From NCBI RefSeq assembly GCF_000092125.1, contig NC_014212.1:2876279-2940278 (forward strand): 64,000 nt of DNA, written 5' to 3'. Each line of letters starts with the position of its first letter. Position 1 is the first letter of the stretch. This DNA comes from Allomeiothermus silvanus DSM 9946 (GTDB taxonomy: Bacteria > Deinococcota > Deinococci > Deinococcales > Thermaceae). Position numbers and translations under genes: made by a program. The notes beneath the pieces are model-generated. The model was not told the origin of the DNA. It made no database searches and was given only the letters and a program-made list of their open reading frames with translations. Below are positions 26,623-35,314 of this stretch, piece by piece.

Positions 26623-27504
26623 CTAACGAGCCCCCCAAAGCCGTTTCAGCCGAGGGGAGATCTCCCACAGCCTGCTCCCCCGCCCATACACCCAGTAGGT
26701 GAGGGTCAGCGTGGCCAGCATAAGGAGCACGTCGAAGGCGAAACGCTCGAGGGCCCCCAGCCGCAGCGAAAACTGGAAGAACCCGATGCCCAGCGAAACC
26801 CCCTCCTGGTTGCCCTGTAAGAACAAGTCGGCGGCGAAGTTGTGGAAGGCGTGGACGACGGTGGCGAGGAGCAGCGAACCGCTCTTGAGGTACAAATAGC
26901 CCAGCGCGATCCCCACCAGGAAGTGGCTCACCAACAGGAAATCCACCTTCTTGAAGATCGCGTGGGTCAGCGAGAACAGCAGCGCCGAGACCAGCAAAGC
27001 CGTTGCCGTGCCGTAGCGCGAGCGCAGTAGCGGCAGGATGTATCCCCGATTCAGCACCTCCTCGTGGATCACTCCGAACTCGCCCACGAAACCAATCAGC
27101 AAGAGCCCCAGCGGCGGAAGGGCGATGGTGAGGGGGTGGGCTCCCGTCCGGTCCAGAATCAGCATGTAGGCCGCCGCCAGACCCAGCGTGAGGGCTCCGG
27201 CCAGCAGCGCAAAGGCCGCGTCCTTGCGGCGGAAGGCGAACGAGAACGATCCGGCCGAGGCCCCGCCCAGCTTGTGCGCGTAGAGGACGAAGAGCCCCGC
27301 CAGCACCAGGCCCAACAGCAAGTCAGCCCAAGCCCGGGTGAAGGGGTCGTGCAGCACCGCGTCCGCCAGATGGAGCACGGTCAGCAGACCGAAGACCAGC
27401 CCGGTCCCCAGCACGAACACCAGCACGCCGCCCAGGATTTGCAGCACGGTTTTGCCTAAAAGTCCGGCCTGATCACGAGTCTTTTGCAGGGTCATAGGGT
27501 TCAC
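26623..27504 (-). CDS. CPBP-family intramembrane metalloprotease (CAAX-like)
   Basis: A 293-aa polytopic membrane protein with about eight hydrophobic helices. The active-site motifs of the CPBP/Abi family are present: HEEVLNRGYILPLL (Glu-Glu-x3-Arg) near residue 148, FSLTHAIF near 180 and VVHAFHNFAADLF near 225. Members cleave substrates inside the membrane or act in bacteriocin self-protection. No bacteriocin gene is nearby, so the substrate is unknown. Confidence 0.85.
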   Translation of the reverse strand: MNPMTLQKTRDQAGLLGKTVLQILGGVLVFVLGTGLVFGLLTVLHLADAVLHDPFTRAWADLLLGLVLAGLFVLYAHKLGGASAGSFSFAFRRKDAAFALLAGALTLGLAAAYMLILDRTGAHPLTIALPPLGLLLIGFVGEFGVIHEEVLNRGYILPLLRSRYGTATALLVSALLFSLTHAIFKKVDFLLVSHFLVGIALGYLYLKSGSLLLATVVHAFHNFAADLFLQGNQEGVSLGIGFFQFSLRLGALERFAFDVLLMLATLTLTYWVYGRGSRLWEISPRLKRLWGAR

Positions 27505-27583
27505 CTCGAGGTCCAGTTTGGAAGGGTTTTACCGGGATTTCCTCGTCCTTAAGGCCAAGGGAAGAGGGTGGTCGAGAGACCTT

Positions 27584-28216
27584 TTAAGGGTAGTCGTGGC
27601 CCGCCAGCCGCGCCGCTACCGGACCGGTGAAGATGAGCAGCAGGGGCATGATCTGGGCCAGGGTCAGGTCAAACCAGGAGACCCCCAGGGAAAGCAGGAA
27701 GACGACCGGCACCAACAGGCCGCGGTAGGTGCGGTAGCGCAGCCCGGTGGGCTCACGGTCCTCGACCATCCCTTTGCGCCGGGCGTGCCCCCAGGCCAGC
27801 GAGAGCAGCGCGCTGATGGCGATGTTATTGAGCGCGAAGATCACCCAGGTGAGCTGAAAATTCCCGTACTCGCCCAGCAAAGCCGATGAGAAAGGCAAAA
27901 AGGCTACACACATGAGCGTGAAGAGGTTGAGCCAGATCAGGCGGGCGTCATAGCGGGTCACGCTGCCGAAATCGCGGTGGTGCGCGACCCAGTAAACCCC
28001 CAGCACCAAAAAGCTCAGCACGTAACTGTAGAACTTGGGCAAGAGCCCCAGGATGGCCCCAGCGAACTCGCCGGGCATGAGGGGGTGCTCGAGCGGCGGG
28101 AGCTTGATCTCCAGCACTAGCAGGGTGAGGGCGATGGCGAACACCGCGTCGCTCATGAAGACGATGCGCTCGAGACCGCTGACTTTTTCCACGAGGGGAG
28201 AAATTTTCGATAGCAC
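27584..28216 (-). CDS. TMEM175-like (DUF1211) channel/membrane protein
   Basis: A 210-aa protein starting at GTG 28216, with AAGGAG 8 nt upstream. The segment GLERIVFMSDAVFAIALTLLVLEI is the diagnostic first helix of the TMEM175/DUF1211 family, whose FSDAVxAIxxTLLxLEI motif lines the pore of bacterial potassium-permeable channels. Six hydrophobic helices are visible. The frame is open upstream to 28390 but that part is not protein-like. Physiological role here not known. Confidence 0.82.
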   Translation of the reverse strand: MLSKISPLVEKVSGLERIVFMSDAVFAIALTLLVLEIKLPPLEHPLMPGEFAGAILGLLPKFYSYVLSFLVLGVYWVAHHRDFGSVTRYDARLIWLNLFTLMCVAFLPFSSALLGEYGNFQLTWVIFALNNIAISALLSLAWGHARRKGMVEDREPTGLRYRTYRGLLVPVVFLLSLGVSWFDLTLAQIMPLLLIFTGPVAARLAGHDYP

Positions 28217-28683
28217 CAAATACTCCTTAAGTAGCCCGCTCGGTACGCGTCCGTTTCCCACGGGGCCGGGCCAGCAAGCCCGCCAACCAAACCGGGCCAC
28301 CGCGGTCTTCCGCTGCCAATCGGCCTGTGCAAGAAGGGCCTCACGGTAAGCTCGGGCTAAACCAATTTGGAGCTGGGGGTTTGAAAACACGGACTCCTCC
28401 TGCGCGAGGCAAGCTTTCGGGCCTCGTGCGGTTTAAGCCTGCCCGGGTCAGGGGCAGCGTGCCTGGTGCGAAGGCTCGGGAGAAATCTAGTACCTTGGGA
28501 CGTTGCGCCCCAAACCCGCCACCACGCCAAAAACAGGTTTCGACGGATAAACACAGCGCCAGGACGGGGATAGCGCCTCCCAGGGGCCTCGTCAAGTCCT
28601 GCTCAACGCGGTTAGGACTGGACTTTAGGACAATGACACCGCCCCGGGTCAGCCCTAGGCTCAGGAGCACAGAGGAAGCCCCA
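28217..28683. other. 467-bp stretch without a recognised gene
   Basis: Frames stay open on both strands, but the translations are rich in P, R and G and have no family resemblance. I looked for tmRNA, SRP RNA and RNase P hallmarks and did not find a convincing set. GC-rich hairpins such as GCGCGAGGC/GCCTCGTGC near 28403-28430 are present. Could hold an unrecognised structured RNA or decayed gene. Confidence 0.4.
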
Positions 28684-29055
28684 ATGAACAAGTATCTTTC
28701 GCGTGTCAGCCTTTACACCCCGGACCTCGAGCCGGCGCTGGAGTTCTACCGGTCGCTGGGGCTCGAGCCCCGCCGCGAGTTGCCCGCCCGCAAGGGGCAC
28801 CGCGCGGTGGAGCTGGGCTTTTCGGGTTCGCCCGGTCAAGCTTCCTCGGAAGCGGCCTGCTTGATCCTGCACGACGATCCCCGGCGGCAGTTCACCGACC
28901 TGGAGATCGAAGTGGAGGACGTGCGGGAACTCTACAAGACCCTCAAGCTCAACCCGGCGATCCTCTGGCTCGAGCTGCCCGGCGAGGGCGCCGACGGCTG
29001 GCAGGCCACCTTGCGCGGCCCCGACGGCAACGTGCTGCACATCCATAGCTCTTAA
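28684..29055 (+). CDS. Glyoxalase/VOC-superfamily protein
   Basis: A 123-aa single-module VOC fold protein: SRVSLYTPDLEPALEFYRSLGLEPRRE at the start and LRGPDGNVLHIHSS at the end are the typical beta-alpha-beta-beta-beta pattern. It carries some but not clearly all metal ligands of glyoxalase I, so the reaction cannot be predicted. Start ATG 28684 with GAGGAAG just upstream. Single gene. Confidence 0.8.
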   Translation: MNKYLSRVSLYTPDLEPALEFYRSLGLEPRRELPARKGHRAVELGFSGSPGQASSEAACLILHDDPRRQFTDLEIEVEDVRELYKTLKLNPAILWLELPGEGADGWQATLRGPDGNVLHIHSS

Positions 29056-29153
29056 GTACCTCACAATCTTCCTAGCTTAGGCGTGTGGTGAAAGGCGTAA
29101 CGACAAAAGCGCCTTTCGTGGGAGCAAAGGAAAGCTAGTAGGAGGGTACGATT

Positions 29154-29183
29154 CTGACTTCATAGGACGATGTGCAATACTAT
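29154..29183 (+). promoter_or_regulatory. Promoter of the two-component operon
   Basis: Candidate -35 CTGACT (29154-29159), 18-nt spacer and -10 TACTAT (29178-29183), with ATG 29188 4 nt later, giving a leaderless or near-leaderless mRNA. Confidence 0.4.
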
Positions 29184-29187
29184 GCCG

Positions 29188-29820
29188 ATGAATCCTAAAG
29201 TACGGGTGTTGCTGGTAGACGACCACGGGGTGGTCCGACAGGGGATGAAGCTCTACCTGGCCGCCGATTCTTCCATCGAGGTAGTGGGCGAGGCCAATAA
29301 CGGCCAGGAGGCCCTTACCCAGGTGGAGAAGCTCGAGCCCAACGTGGTCATCATGGACCTGCTGATGCCAGTGATGGATGGCATCAGCGCTATCCGCGAG
29401 ATCAAAAAACGATTTCCCGAGGTGGAAATCGTGGCGGTGACCAGCGTGCTGGAGGATAAAAAAGTGGTGGACGCGGTGCAGGCCGGGGCGATGGGATACT
29501 TGCTCAAGGATACCGACGCCGCCGCGCTCTCCGAGGCCATCCACGCTGCCAGCCGGGGCGAGGTGCGGCTGCACCCGGAGGCGGCCAAAAGGCTGATGCG
29601 TGAGGTGCGTACCCCTGAGATGCGCGAATCGCTCACCCCGCGCGAAACCGAGATCCTCAAGCTCTTGGCCCAGGGCCACTCCAACAAGCACATCGCCCGC
29701 GAGACCAAGGTGGAGGAGCGCACCGTGAAGGCCCACGTCTCGAGCATCCTGGCCAAACTGGGGCTCTCCTCGCGAACCCAGGCCGCCCTTTTCGCCCTCA
29801 AGGAGGGATTGGTGGGGTGA
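29188..29820 (+). CDS. NarL/FixJ-type response regulator
   Basis: A 210-aa two-domain regulator. The receiver domain (KVRVLLVDDHGVVRQGMKLYL) has the acidic pocket DD near residue 10, the phospho-acceptor Asp in VVIMDLLMPVMDG near 57 and the Lys in LLKDTDAAAL near 107. The C-terminal LuxR-type helix-turn-helix is LTPRETEILKLLAQGHSNKHIARETKVEERTVKAHVSSIL. I prefer ATG 29188 because of the leaderless promoter; ATG 29170 or 29182 would add 6 or 2 residues. It overlaps the kinase gene by 4 bp, so both are translated together as a cognate pair. Confidence 0.9.
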   Translation: MNPKVRVLLVDDHGVVRQGMKLYLAADSSIEVVGEANNGQEALTQVEKLEPNVVIMDLLMPVMDGISAIREIKKRFPEVEIVAVTSVLEDKKVVDAVQAGAMGYLLKDTDAAALSEAIHAASRGEVRLHPEAAKRLMREVRTPEMRESLTPRETEILKLLAQGHSNKHIARETKVEERTVKAHVSSILAKLGLSSRTQAALFALKEGLVG

Positions 29821-31865
29821 GTCCGCTCGAACCGGGGGTCTTACAAAGCCTGGTGGAATCCTCGCTGGACGGGATCGTGGTGATCCACGACCGCTGGAGG
29901 GTGGTTTACGCCAACCCGGCGGCCTGCCGCATCCTCCGGCGGCGGCGAGAGGAGGTCGTGGGGCACGACTTTCTGGAGTTCATCGCGGAGGGTTACCGCC
30001 AGCGCCAACGCCACCAGTCACTGCTGGGGATAGCCGGGCTCTACGACACGGTGATCGTGTGGCCGGGCGGGGAGGAGCGCATCATCACCTATTCCACCGA
30101 GCTGTTGCCCTCCCCCAACAAGGATCAGAGCTTCGCCATCCTCCGTGACGTCACCGAAGAACGCCAGGCCCGTCAGGAAGCCCAGCGGAAAAACCGCCAG
30201 TTGTCAGCCCTGCTGGAAACCTCCCAGGGCGTAGCCCTGACCCTGGAACTCGAGCCCCTGCTGGAGCAACTGCTGGAAAAGCTGGCCGGGGTGGTGGAAT
30301 ATCTCGGCGCGGCTATCTTCACCCTCGAGGGGGAGAGCCTCGAGCTGCAGAGCTACCGGGGCCCGCTCCCGCAGGAGAAGCTGGTGCGGCACTGGGACCT
30401 GAACCTGGCCCAGCACAGCCGCCAGGTGATCCGCCAGCGCAGCCCGGTGATCCTGAGCGATGTCGGCGCTGACACCCCGCTGGCGCAAGCTTTCCGCACT
30501 ACTGCCGAGGCCCAGTTGGGCTACGTGCCAAAGATCATCGGGACCTGGATGGGCGTGCCGCTGATGGTGTGTGACCGGGTCATCGGCCTACTGGCCTTCG
30601 ACCACGACCGAACCGGAGCTTACGGCCTAGAGCAGATCGAGCTGGCCCAGGCCTTCGCCCAGCAGGCCGCGGTCGCCATCGAGAACGCCCGCCTCTACGA
30701 CCAGGTGCGCCGGGCTCGCGACGAGGCTTGGACGCTGGCCCAAGCTGTGACCTCCACCGCGCTCGAGGGCTCGCTCGAGAACACCCTGCACACCCTCTCG
30801 ATGGCGGTCGCCCGGGTGTCGGGGGCGCTGGCCACGGCGGTGCTGTACGGCCCCTCGAGCGGCGGCTTGCCCTGGCAGCACATGGCGAGCTTCGGCTTCC
30901 CGCCGGGATACGAGGCCGCCGTGGTGGCCTCGGCCCGCGAGGGTGCCCCGCTCCCCAGCGACGAGGCCTTCCGCAGCGGGCGGGTGGTGATCCGCCAAGG
31001 GCTACGCGAGTGGGTGTTGCGCCACCCCCAGTACGCACCGCTCCACCCCTTCGAGCGGAAAGCCCCCTGGGAGACGGTGGTCTGTCTGCCCATGCGCTTC
31101 CGCGAGGAGAGTGTGGGGGTGTTGGTGATCTATCTCCCCGGCGGCGAGCCCGGCCCCAACGAGATGGCCTTCCTCACCCCCATCGCCGATCTGGCGGCCA
31201 TCGCGGTGGAGAATGCCCGGCTCTCGGAGATCAAGGAACGCCAAGTGGTGCTCGAGGAGCGCCAGCGTCTGGCCCGCGAGCTGCACGATTCGGTCTCGCA
31301 GGCGCTCTACGGGATCGCGCTGGGGGCCCGCGCCGCCCAGAACGCCGCCGAGCGCAATCCCCAAGCCCTCAAGGAACCGCTCGAGTACGTGCTCGCGCTA
31401 GCCGAGGCGGGGATCGCCGAGATGCGGGCTCTGATCTTCGAGCTGCGCCCGGAATCCTTGCAGGAGGAGGGGCTGGTAGCGGCGTTGGCCCGCCAGGCTG
31501 CGGCGGTCCGGGCCCGCTATGAACTCCAGGTGGAGGCCCGGCTGGAAGAAGAGCCCGAACTCTCGCTCGACGCCAAGGAAGCCCTCTACCGGGTGGCCCA
31601 GGAGGCCATCCACAACGTGGTCAAACACGCCGAGGCCAGGCGGGTCTGGCTCACCCTGGAGAGCCGCCCCGAGGCCGTGCTGCTCGAGGTCCAAGATGAT
31701 GGCAAGGGCTTCGACCCTACCCAGGACTTCCCCGGACACCTCGGCCAGCGCTCAATGCGGGAACGCTCTGAGGCCATCGGAGCCAGGCTGACCGTAGAGA
31801 GCGCACCCGGTCAGGGAACCCGGGTCCAGGTGCGGCTGCCCCTCCAGACCCCAAAGTCACGCTAG
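29817..31865 (+). CDS. NarX-type sensor histidine kinase with PAS and two GAF domains
   Basis: A 682-aa soluble kinase; GTG 29817 overlaps the regulator stop. Order: PAS (LVESSLDGIVVIHDRWRVVYANPAAC, residues 5-110), GAF 1 (about 135-300, ending AFAQQAAVAIENARLYDQV), GAF 2 (about 310-465, ending LAAIAVENARLSEI), then HisKA_3 with the phospho-accepting His in RLARELHDSVSQALYGIAL near 489, and an HATPase domain (EAIHNVVKHAEARRVWL, DDGKGFDP, GQRSMRERSEAIGA). No membrane helices, so it senses a cytoplasmic signal. The ligand is unknown. Confidence 0.92.
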   Translation: MSPLEPGVLQSLVESSLDGIVVIHDRWRVVYANPAACRILRRRREEVVGHDFLEFIAEGYRQRQRHQSLLGIAGLYDTVIVWPGGEERIITYSTELLPSPNKDQSFAILRDVTEERQARQEAQRKNRQLSALLETSQGVALTLELEPLLEQLLEKLAGVVEYLGAAIFTLEGESLELQSYRGPLPQEKLVRHWDLNLAQHSRQVIRQRSPVILSDVGADTPLAQAFRTTAEAQLGYVPKIIGTWMGVPLMVCDRVIGLLAFDHDRTGAYGLEQIELAQAFAQQAAVAIENARLYDQVRRARDEAWTLAQAVTSTALEGSLENTLHTLSMAVARVSGALATAVLYGPSSGGLPWQHMASFGFPPGYEAAVVASAREGAPLPSDEAFRSGRVVIRQGLREWVLRHPQYAPLHPFERKAPWETVVCLPMRFREESVGVLVIYLPGGEPGPNEMAFLTPIADLAAIAVENARLSEIKERQVVLEERQRLARELHDSVSQALYGIALGARAAQNAAERNPQALKEPLEYVLALAEAGIAEMRALIFELRPESLQEEGLVAALARQAAAVRARYELQVEARLEEEPELSLDAKEALYRVAQEAIHNVVKHAEARRVWLTLESRPEAVLLEVQDDGKGFDPTQDFPGHLGQRSMRERSEAIGARLTVESAPGQGTRVQVRLPLQTPKSR

Positions 31866-32003
31866 AGTGCTTCCCACCCGGACTTAGTGGCGGGAACAGT
31901 CGCATCTGAGAACGACTATCAATAAATCAAGTCAAAACTGGCTGGACACGGAAAAGAAAATTATCTTTCAATCTGTACCTGGTGTGTTCGCCCTCGCCCC
32001 TCT

Positions 32004-32050
32004 TGCACAAATTTGTGAATTCGTGTTGTAATTTGTGAACAAACCTGTTC
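32004..32050 (+). promoter_or_regulatory. Promoter-operator of the rhamnose operon
   Basis: A perfect palindrome CACAAATTTGTG (32006-32017), direct repeats ATTTGTGAA at 32011 and 32031 spaced 20 nt, and TGAACA-AACC-TGTTCA (32035-32050) crowd a promoter with -35 TTGCAC at 32004 and a -10 near 32027. The layout fits a DeoR-family repressor, encoded by the first gene at 32076. Confidence 0.6.
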
Positions 32051-32075
32051 ATCTTTGTTTGTTTTTTGGGGGGTC

Positions 32076-32864
32076 ATGACCGAGCCTCACCTATTGCCCA
32101 ACCTGCTCCCCCGGGAGCGCCAGGAGCGGATCTACCAGCTGCTGCAAACCCGCCGTTTTGCCTCGGTGAAGGATCTGGCGGAGGCATTGGGGGTCTCCGA
32201 GATGACTATCCGCCGCGACCTGGCGGCGCTGGGCTCGAGGGGCCTAGTGGAGCGAGTTTTTGGCGGAGCCCAACTGCTCGAGCAGTCGGGCCGCGAGCAG
32301 GGCTATACCCAGCGGCTGTACCAACACCAAGCCGCCAAGGAACTCATCGCTCGGCGGGCCAAGCAGCTGGTGTTCGAGGGCGACACGGTGGCTTTGGATG
32401 CCTCCACCACTGCGGTCTACCTAGCCCGCGAGCTCAAAGGCCGCGAGATCACCGTGGTCACCAACAGCCTGCTGGTCGCCGAGGCCGTGGCTGACGGCAA
32501 TACCCAGCTCCTCGTGCTAGGCGGGCTCTTCCGCCCGGTAGCCCGCTCGCTGGTAGGTCCCATGACCGAGGCCAGCCTCCAGGGGCTCCACGTGGATAAG
32601 ACTTTTTTCTCGGCCAAAGGGGTCACTCTCAGGGCCGGTTTTACCGACTCGCAGATGGCCGAGGTGGCCGTGAAACGCCTGCTAATCCAGGCGGCGGCGC
32701 AGAAAATCGCCTTGGTGGATGGCTTCAAGTTCGGGCACACCGCCCTGCACACCGTGGTCCCGCTGTCTGGAGTGGATCTCTTGATCAGCGATTCCCATCC
32801 CCCCGAGGAGGTGCGGGCCGAACTCGAGGCCAGCGGGGCAGCTTGGGAGGTGGCCGGTGGCTGA
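32076..32864 (+). CDS. DeoR-family repressor of the rhamnose operon
   Basis: A 262-aa DeoR/GlpR-type regulator. The N-terminal helix-turn-helix is RQERIYQLLQTRRFASVKDLAEALGVSEMTIRRDLAAL; the C-terminal sugar-phosphate-sensing part has GDTVALDASTTAVYLARELKG and DKTFFSAKGVTLRAGFTD. It is the first gene of the rhamnose locus and overlaps the ABC ATPase gene by 8 bp, so it is co-transcribed with its targets. The inducer is probably a rhamnose intermediate (inference). I start at ATG 32076 rather than the in-frame codon at 32055. Confidence 0.88.
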   Translation: MTEPHLLPNLLPRERQERIYQLLQTRRFASVKDLAEALGVSEMTIRRDLAALGSRGLVERVFGGAQLLEQSGREQGYTQRLYQHQAAKELIARRAKQLVFEGDTVALDASTTAVYLARELKGREITVVTNSLLVAEAVADGNTQLLVLGGLFRPVARSLVGPMTEASLQGLHVDKTFFSAKGVTLRAGFTDSQMAEVAVKRLLIQAAAQKIALVDGFKFGHTALHTVVPLSGVDLLISDSHPPEEVRAELEASGAAWEVAGG

Positions 32865-34371
32865 ATCGCCCACCTCGCCCCTGCTGGAGATGGAAGGGAT
32901 TTACAAGCGCTTTGGCGGCGTACAGGCCCTCAAAGGGGTGAACTTCGACCTGCGGCAAGGCGAGGTGCACGCCCTGGTCGGGGAAAATGGGGCAGGCAAG
33001 AGCACCCTCATCAAGATCCTCTCCGGGGCCTACCAACCCGACGCCGGTACGGTGCGGCTCGAGGGCCGTACGGTAGCAATCGCTGACCCCCGCCTGGCCC
33101 GCGCCTTAGGAATCGCCACCATCTATCAGGAGACCAGCCTCTACCCCGACCTCTCAGTGCTGGAAAACCTCTTCATCGGCCATCAACCGCGCCGGGGCTG
33201 GGGCCGCTTGGACTGGGCAGCCATGCAGCGGCGGGCCCGCGAGGTCTTCGTCCAGCTCGGGGTGGAGTTGCCGCTCACGGCCCGGCTGGGCGACTTGGGC
33301 AAGGCCTATGCCCAGTTGGTAGAGATCGCCAAGGCCCTGGTCCAAAAAGCCCGCATCCTGGTGATGGACGAGGCCACCGCCGCCCTCACCGCCGACGACG
33401 TAGAGCGGCTTTTCGGGATCATCCGGGGGCTGCGTGAGCAGGGGGTGGCGATCATCTACATCTCGCACCGGCTCGAGGAGGTCTTCCGGGTGGCTGACCG
33501 AGTCACGGTATTGCGCGACGGCGAGCGGGTGGGGTCCGAGCCGGTGGCGGCAGTGGATCAGGACTGGCTCATTCGGCGCATGGTGGGCCGCGAGTTGCAC
33601 ACCCTCTACCCGCGCAACTACCGCTCGCCCGGGAAGGTGTTGCTGGAAGTGCGGGGTCTGAGCCGTGCCGGAGCCTTCGCAGGGATTGACCTCGAGGTGC
33701 ACGAGGGCGAGATCGTGGGGCTGGCCGGGCTGGTGGGCTCGGGGCGCAGCGAGGTGGTGCGGGCCATCTTCGGCATTGACCCCTACGACGCAGGCACGGT
33801 GCGGCTCTTGGGTGAGTCGCTACCACAGCGGCCCTGGGCAGCGGTGCGAAAGGGGTTGGCCCTTCTGCCGGAGGACCGTAGCCGCCAGGGGGTGATCTTA
33901 GCCATGACCGTACGCGCCAATATGACCCTGGCGGTGCTACGAGACCTCCAGCGGGGGGGTTTCCTCGACGAAGCCAAAGAACTCTCGATCACCGAACGCT
34001 TCATCCAGGCCCTGCAACTGCGGCCTCCACACCCCGATCTGCCCGTGGCCAGCCTCTCCGGGGGCAACCAGCAAAAGGTGGTACTGGGCAAGTGGTTAGC
34101 CACCGAGCCTCGGGTGCTAATCCTCGACGAACCCACCCAGGGCGTGGACGTGGGGGCTAAGGCCGAGATCCACCAACTGATGGACCGGCTGGTGGGTCAG
34201 GGGATGGGCATCCTGATGATCTCCTCGGACTTACCGGAGGTGCTGGGGATGGCCGACCGGCTGTTGGTGATGCACCGCGGGAAGATCGTGGCGCGGCTGC
34301 CTCGAGGCTCGGCCCCAGATGTGGTGATGCGCGCGGCGACAGGGCTGCTGGAGGAAGCGCATGTACGTTGA
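32857..34371 (+). CDS. Rhamnose ABC importer, ATP-binding subunit (two ATPase domains)
   Basis: A 504-aa CUT2-family ATPase with duplicated ABC domains. N-half: Walker A GENGAGKSTLIKIL near 45, Q-loop YQETSLYPDLSV, Walker B ILVMDEATAAL. C-half: GLVGSGRSEVVRAI, signature LSGGNQQKVVLGKWLA and ILDEPTQGVDVGAKAEI. The degenerate first signature is usual for this family (RbsA, XylG). Start GTG 32857 overlaps the regulator. It powers uptake with the two permeases and the binding protein that follow. Confidence 0.92.
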   Translation: MAESPTSPLLEMEGIYKRFGGVQALKGVNFDLRQGEVHALVGENGAGKSTLIKILSGAYQPDAGTVRLEGRTVAIADPRLARALGIATIYQETSLYPDLSVLENLFIGHQPRRGWGRLDWAAMQRRAREVFVQLGVELPLTARLGDLGKAYAQLVEIAKALVQKARILVMDEATAALTADDVERLFGIIRGLREQGVAIIYISHRLEEVFRVADRVTVLRDGERVGSEPVAAVDQDWLIRRMVGRELHTLYPRNYRSPGKVLLEVRGLSRAGAFAGIDLEVHEGEIVGLAGLVGSGRSEVVRAIFGIDPYDAGTVRLLGESLPQRPWAAVRKGLALLPEDRSRQGVILAMTVRANMTLAVLRDLQRGGFLDEAKELSITERFIQALQLRPPHPDLPVASLSGGNQQKVVLGKWLATEPRVLILDEPTQGVDVGAKAEIHQLMDRLVGQGMGILMISSDLPEVLGMADRLLVMHRGKIVARLPRGSAPDVVMRAATGLLEEAHVR

Positions 34372-35314
34372 CCGCGGACGCCAGATCTCCATCGCGGTGT
34401 TCCTGCTGGCGCTGGCTGGGGTGCTGCTGGCGGCGTCCCCCAGCTTCTTTAGCTTGGGCAACTTCAAGGACATCCTGGTCAACATCTCCTATGTAGCCAT
34501 CGCCGCTGTGGGTATGATGATGGTGATCCTTACCGGCCAGATCGACATCTCGGTGGGGGCTACCCTCTCCATCTGCTCCACTTTAGCCGCTACCGCCAGC
34601 AAGTCCGGGCTGCCGCTGGGAGTGGTGTTTCTCATCTCGATCGGGGCGGGGGCCGCGCTGGGCCTGGTCAACGGGCTGCTGGTGACCCGGTTCAAGATCC
34701 ACTCGATCATCGTCACCTTGGGCACCCTCTCGATCTTCCGGGGAGCTTTGATCTACTTCACCAAGGGGGCCTGGATCTATCAGCTTCCTGAGGACTTCCG
34801 CAGGGTGGGTCTGGGTACTTTTTTGGGTATCCCCTACCCCATCTGGGCCATGGCGGTGGTGCTCTTGGCGGGGGCCTGGGTGCTCTCCGCTACCCCTTGG
34901 GGGCGGGCGTTGTACGCGGTGGGCTCCAATCCTGAGGCCGCGCGGCTCTCCGGGATCCGGGTGCCATTTGTGCAAGCCAGCGTGTTCGTGGTATGTGGGG
35001 CTTTGGTGGGCCTGGCAACGATGTTTTACGCCACCCGCTTCTCCACCATCCAGTCCAATACCGGCCAAGGCTTCGAATTTCTAGTGATCACCGCGGTAGT
35101 GGTGGGCGGAACCAACATCTTTGGCGGAGCGGGAACGGTGCTGGGGGTGACGCTGGGGGCGTTGCTGGTGGGGGTCACCGGCACTGCTTTGACCTTCCTC
35201 AAGATTAGCGCTTACTGGGAACAAGCCCTCCAGGGGCTCTTTATCCTGCTGGCGGTGGCCTTCGACGCGGTGCGCTCGAGACGGCACCATACCCGCACGG
35301 GAGGTGGAGGATGA
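34361..35314 (+). CDS. Rhamnose ABC importer, permease 1
   Basis: A 317-aa CUT2-type (RbsC/RhaP-like) inner-membrane permease with about ten helices. The family segments GMMMVILTGQIDISVGATLSIC and AVVVGGTNIFGGAGTVLGVTLGALLVG are present. It overlaps the ATPase gene by 11 bp and permease 2 by 4 bp, indicating tight translational coupling. Two different permeases imply a heterodimeric pore. Confidence 0.9.
   Translation: MYVDRGRQISIAVFLLALAGVLLAASPSFFSLGNFKDILVNISYVAIAAVGMMMVILTGQIDISVGATLSICSTLAATASKSGLPLGVVFLISIGAGAALGLVNGLLVTRFKIHSIIVTLGTLSIFRGALIYFTKGAWIYQLPEDFRRVGLGTFLGIPYPIWAMAVVLLAGAWVLSATPWGRALYAVGSNPEAARLSGIRVPFVQASVFVVCGALVGLATMFYATRFSTIQSNTGQGFEFLVITAVVVGGTNIFGGAGTVLGVTLGALLVGVTGTALTFLKISAYWEQALQGLFILLAVAFDAVRSRRHHTRTGGGG

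Noticed and set aside
28530-28560. GGTTTCGACGG, similar to the start of tmRNA
   Set aside because: No tag-peptide frame, tRNA-like end or CCA could be found downstream, so tmRNA is not supported.
28327-28683. Upstream extension of the VOC gene to 28327
   Set aside because: The extra 119 codons are Pro/Arg-rich without family similarity, and ATG 28684 has a good ribosome site and begins the VOC fold.
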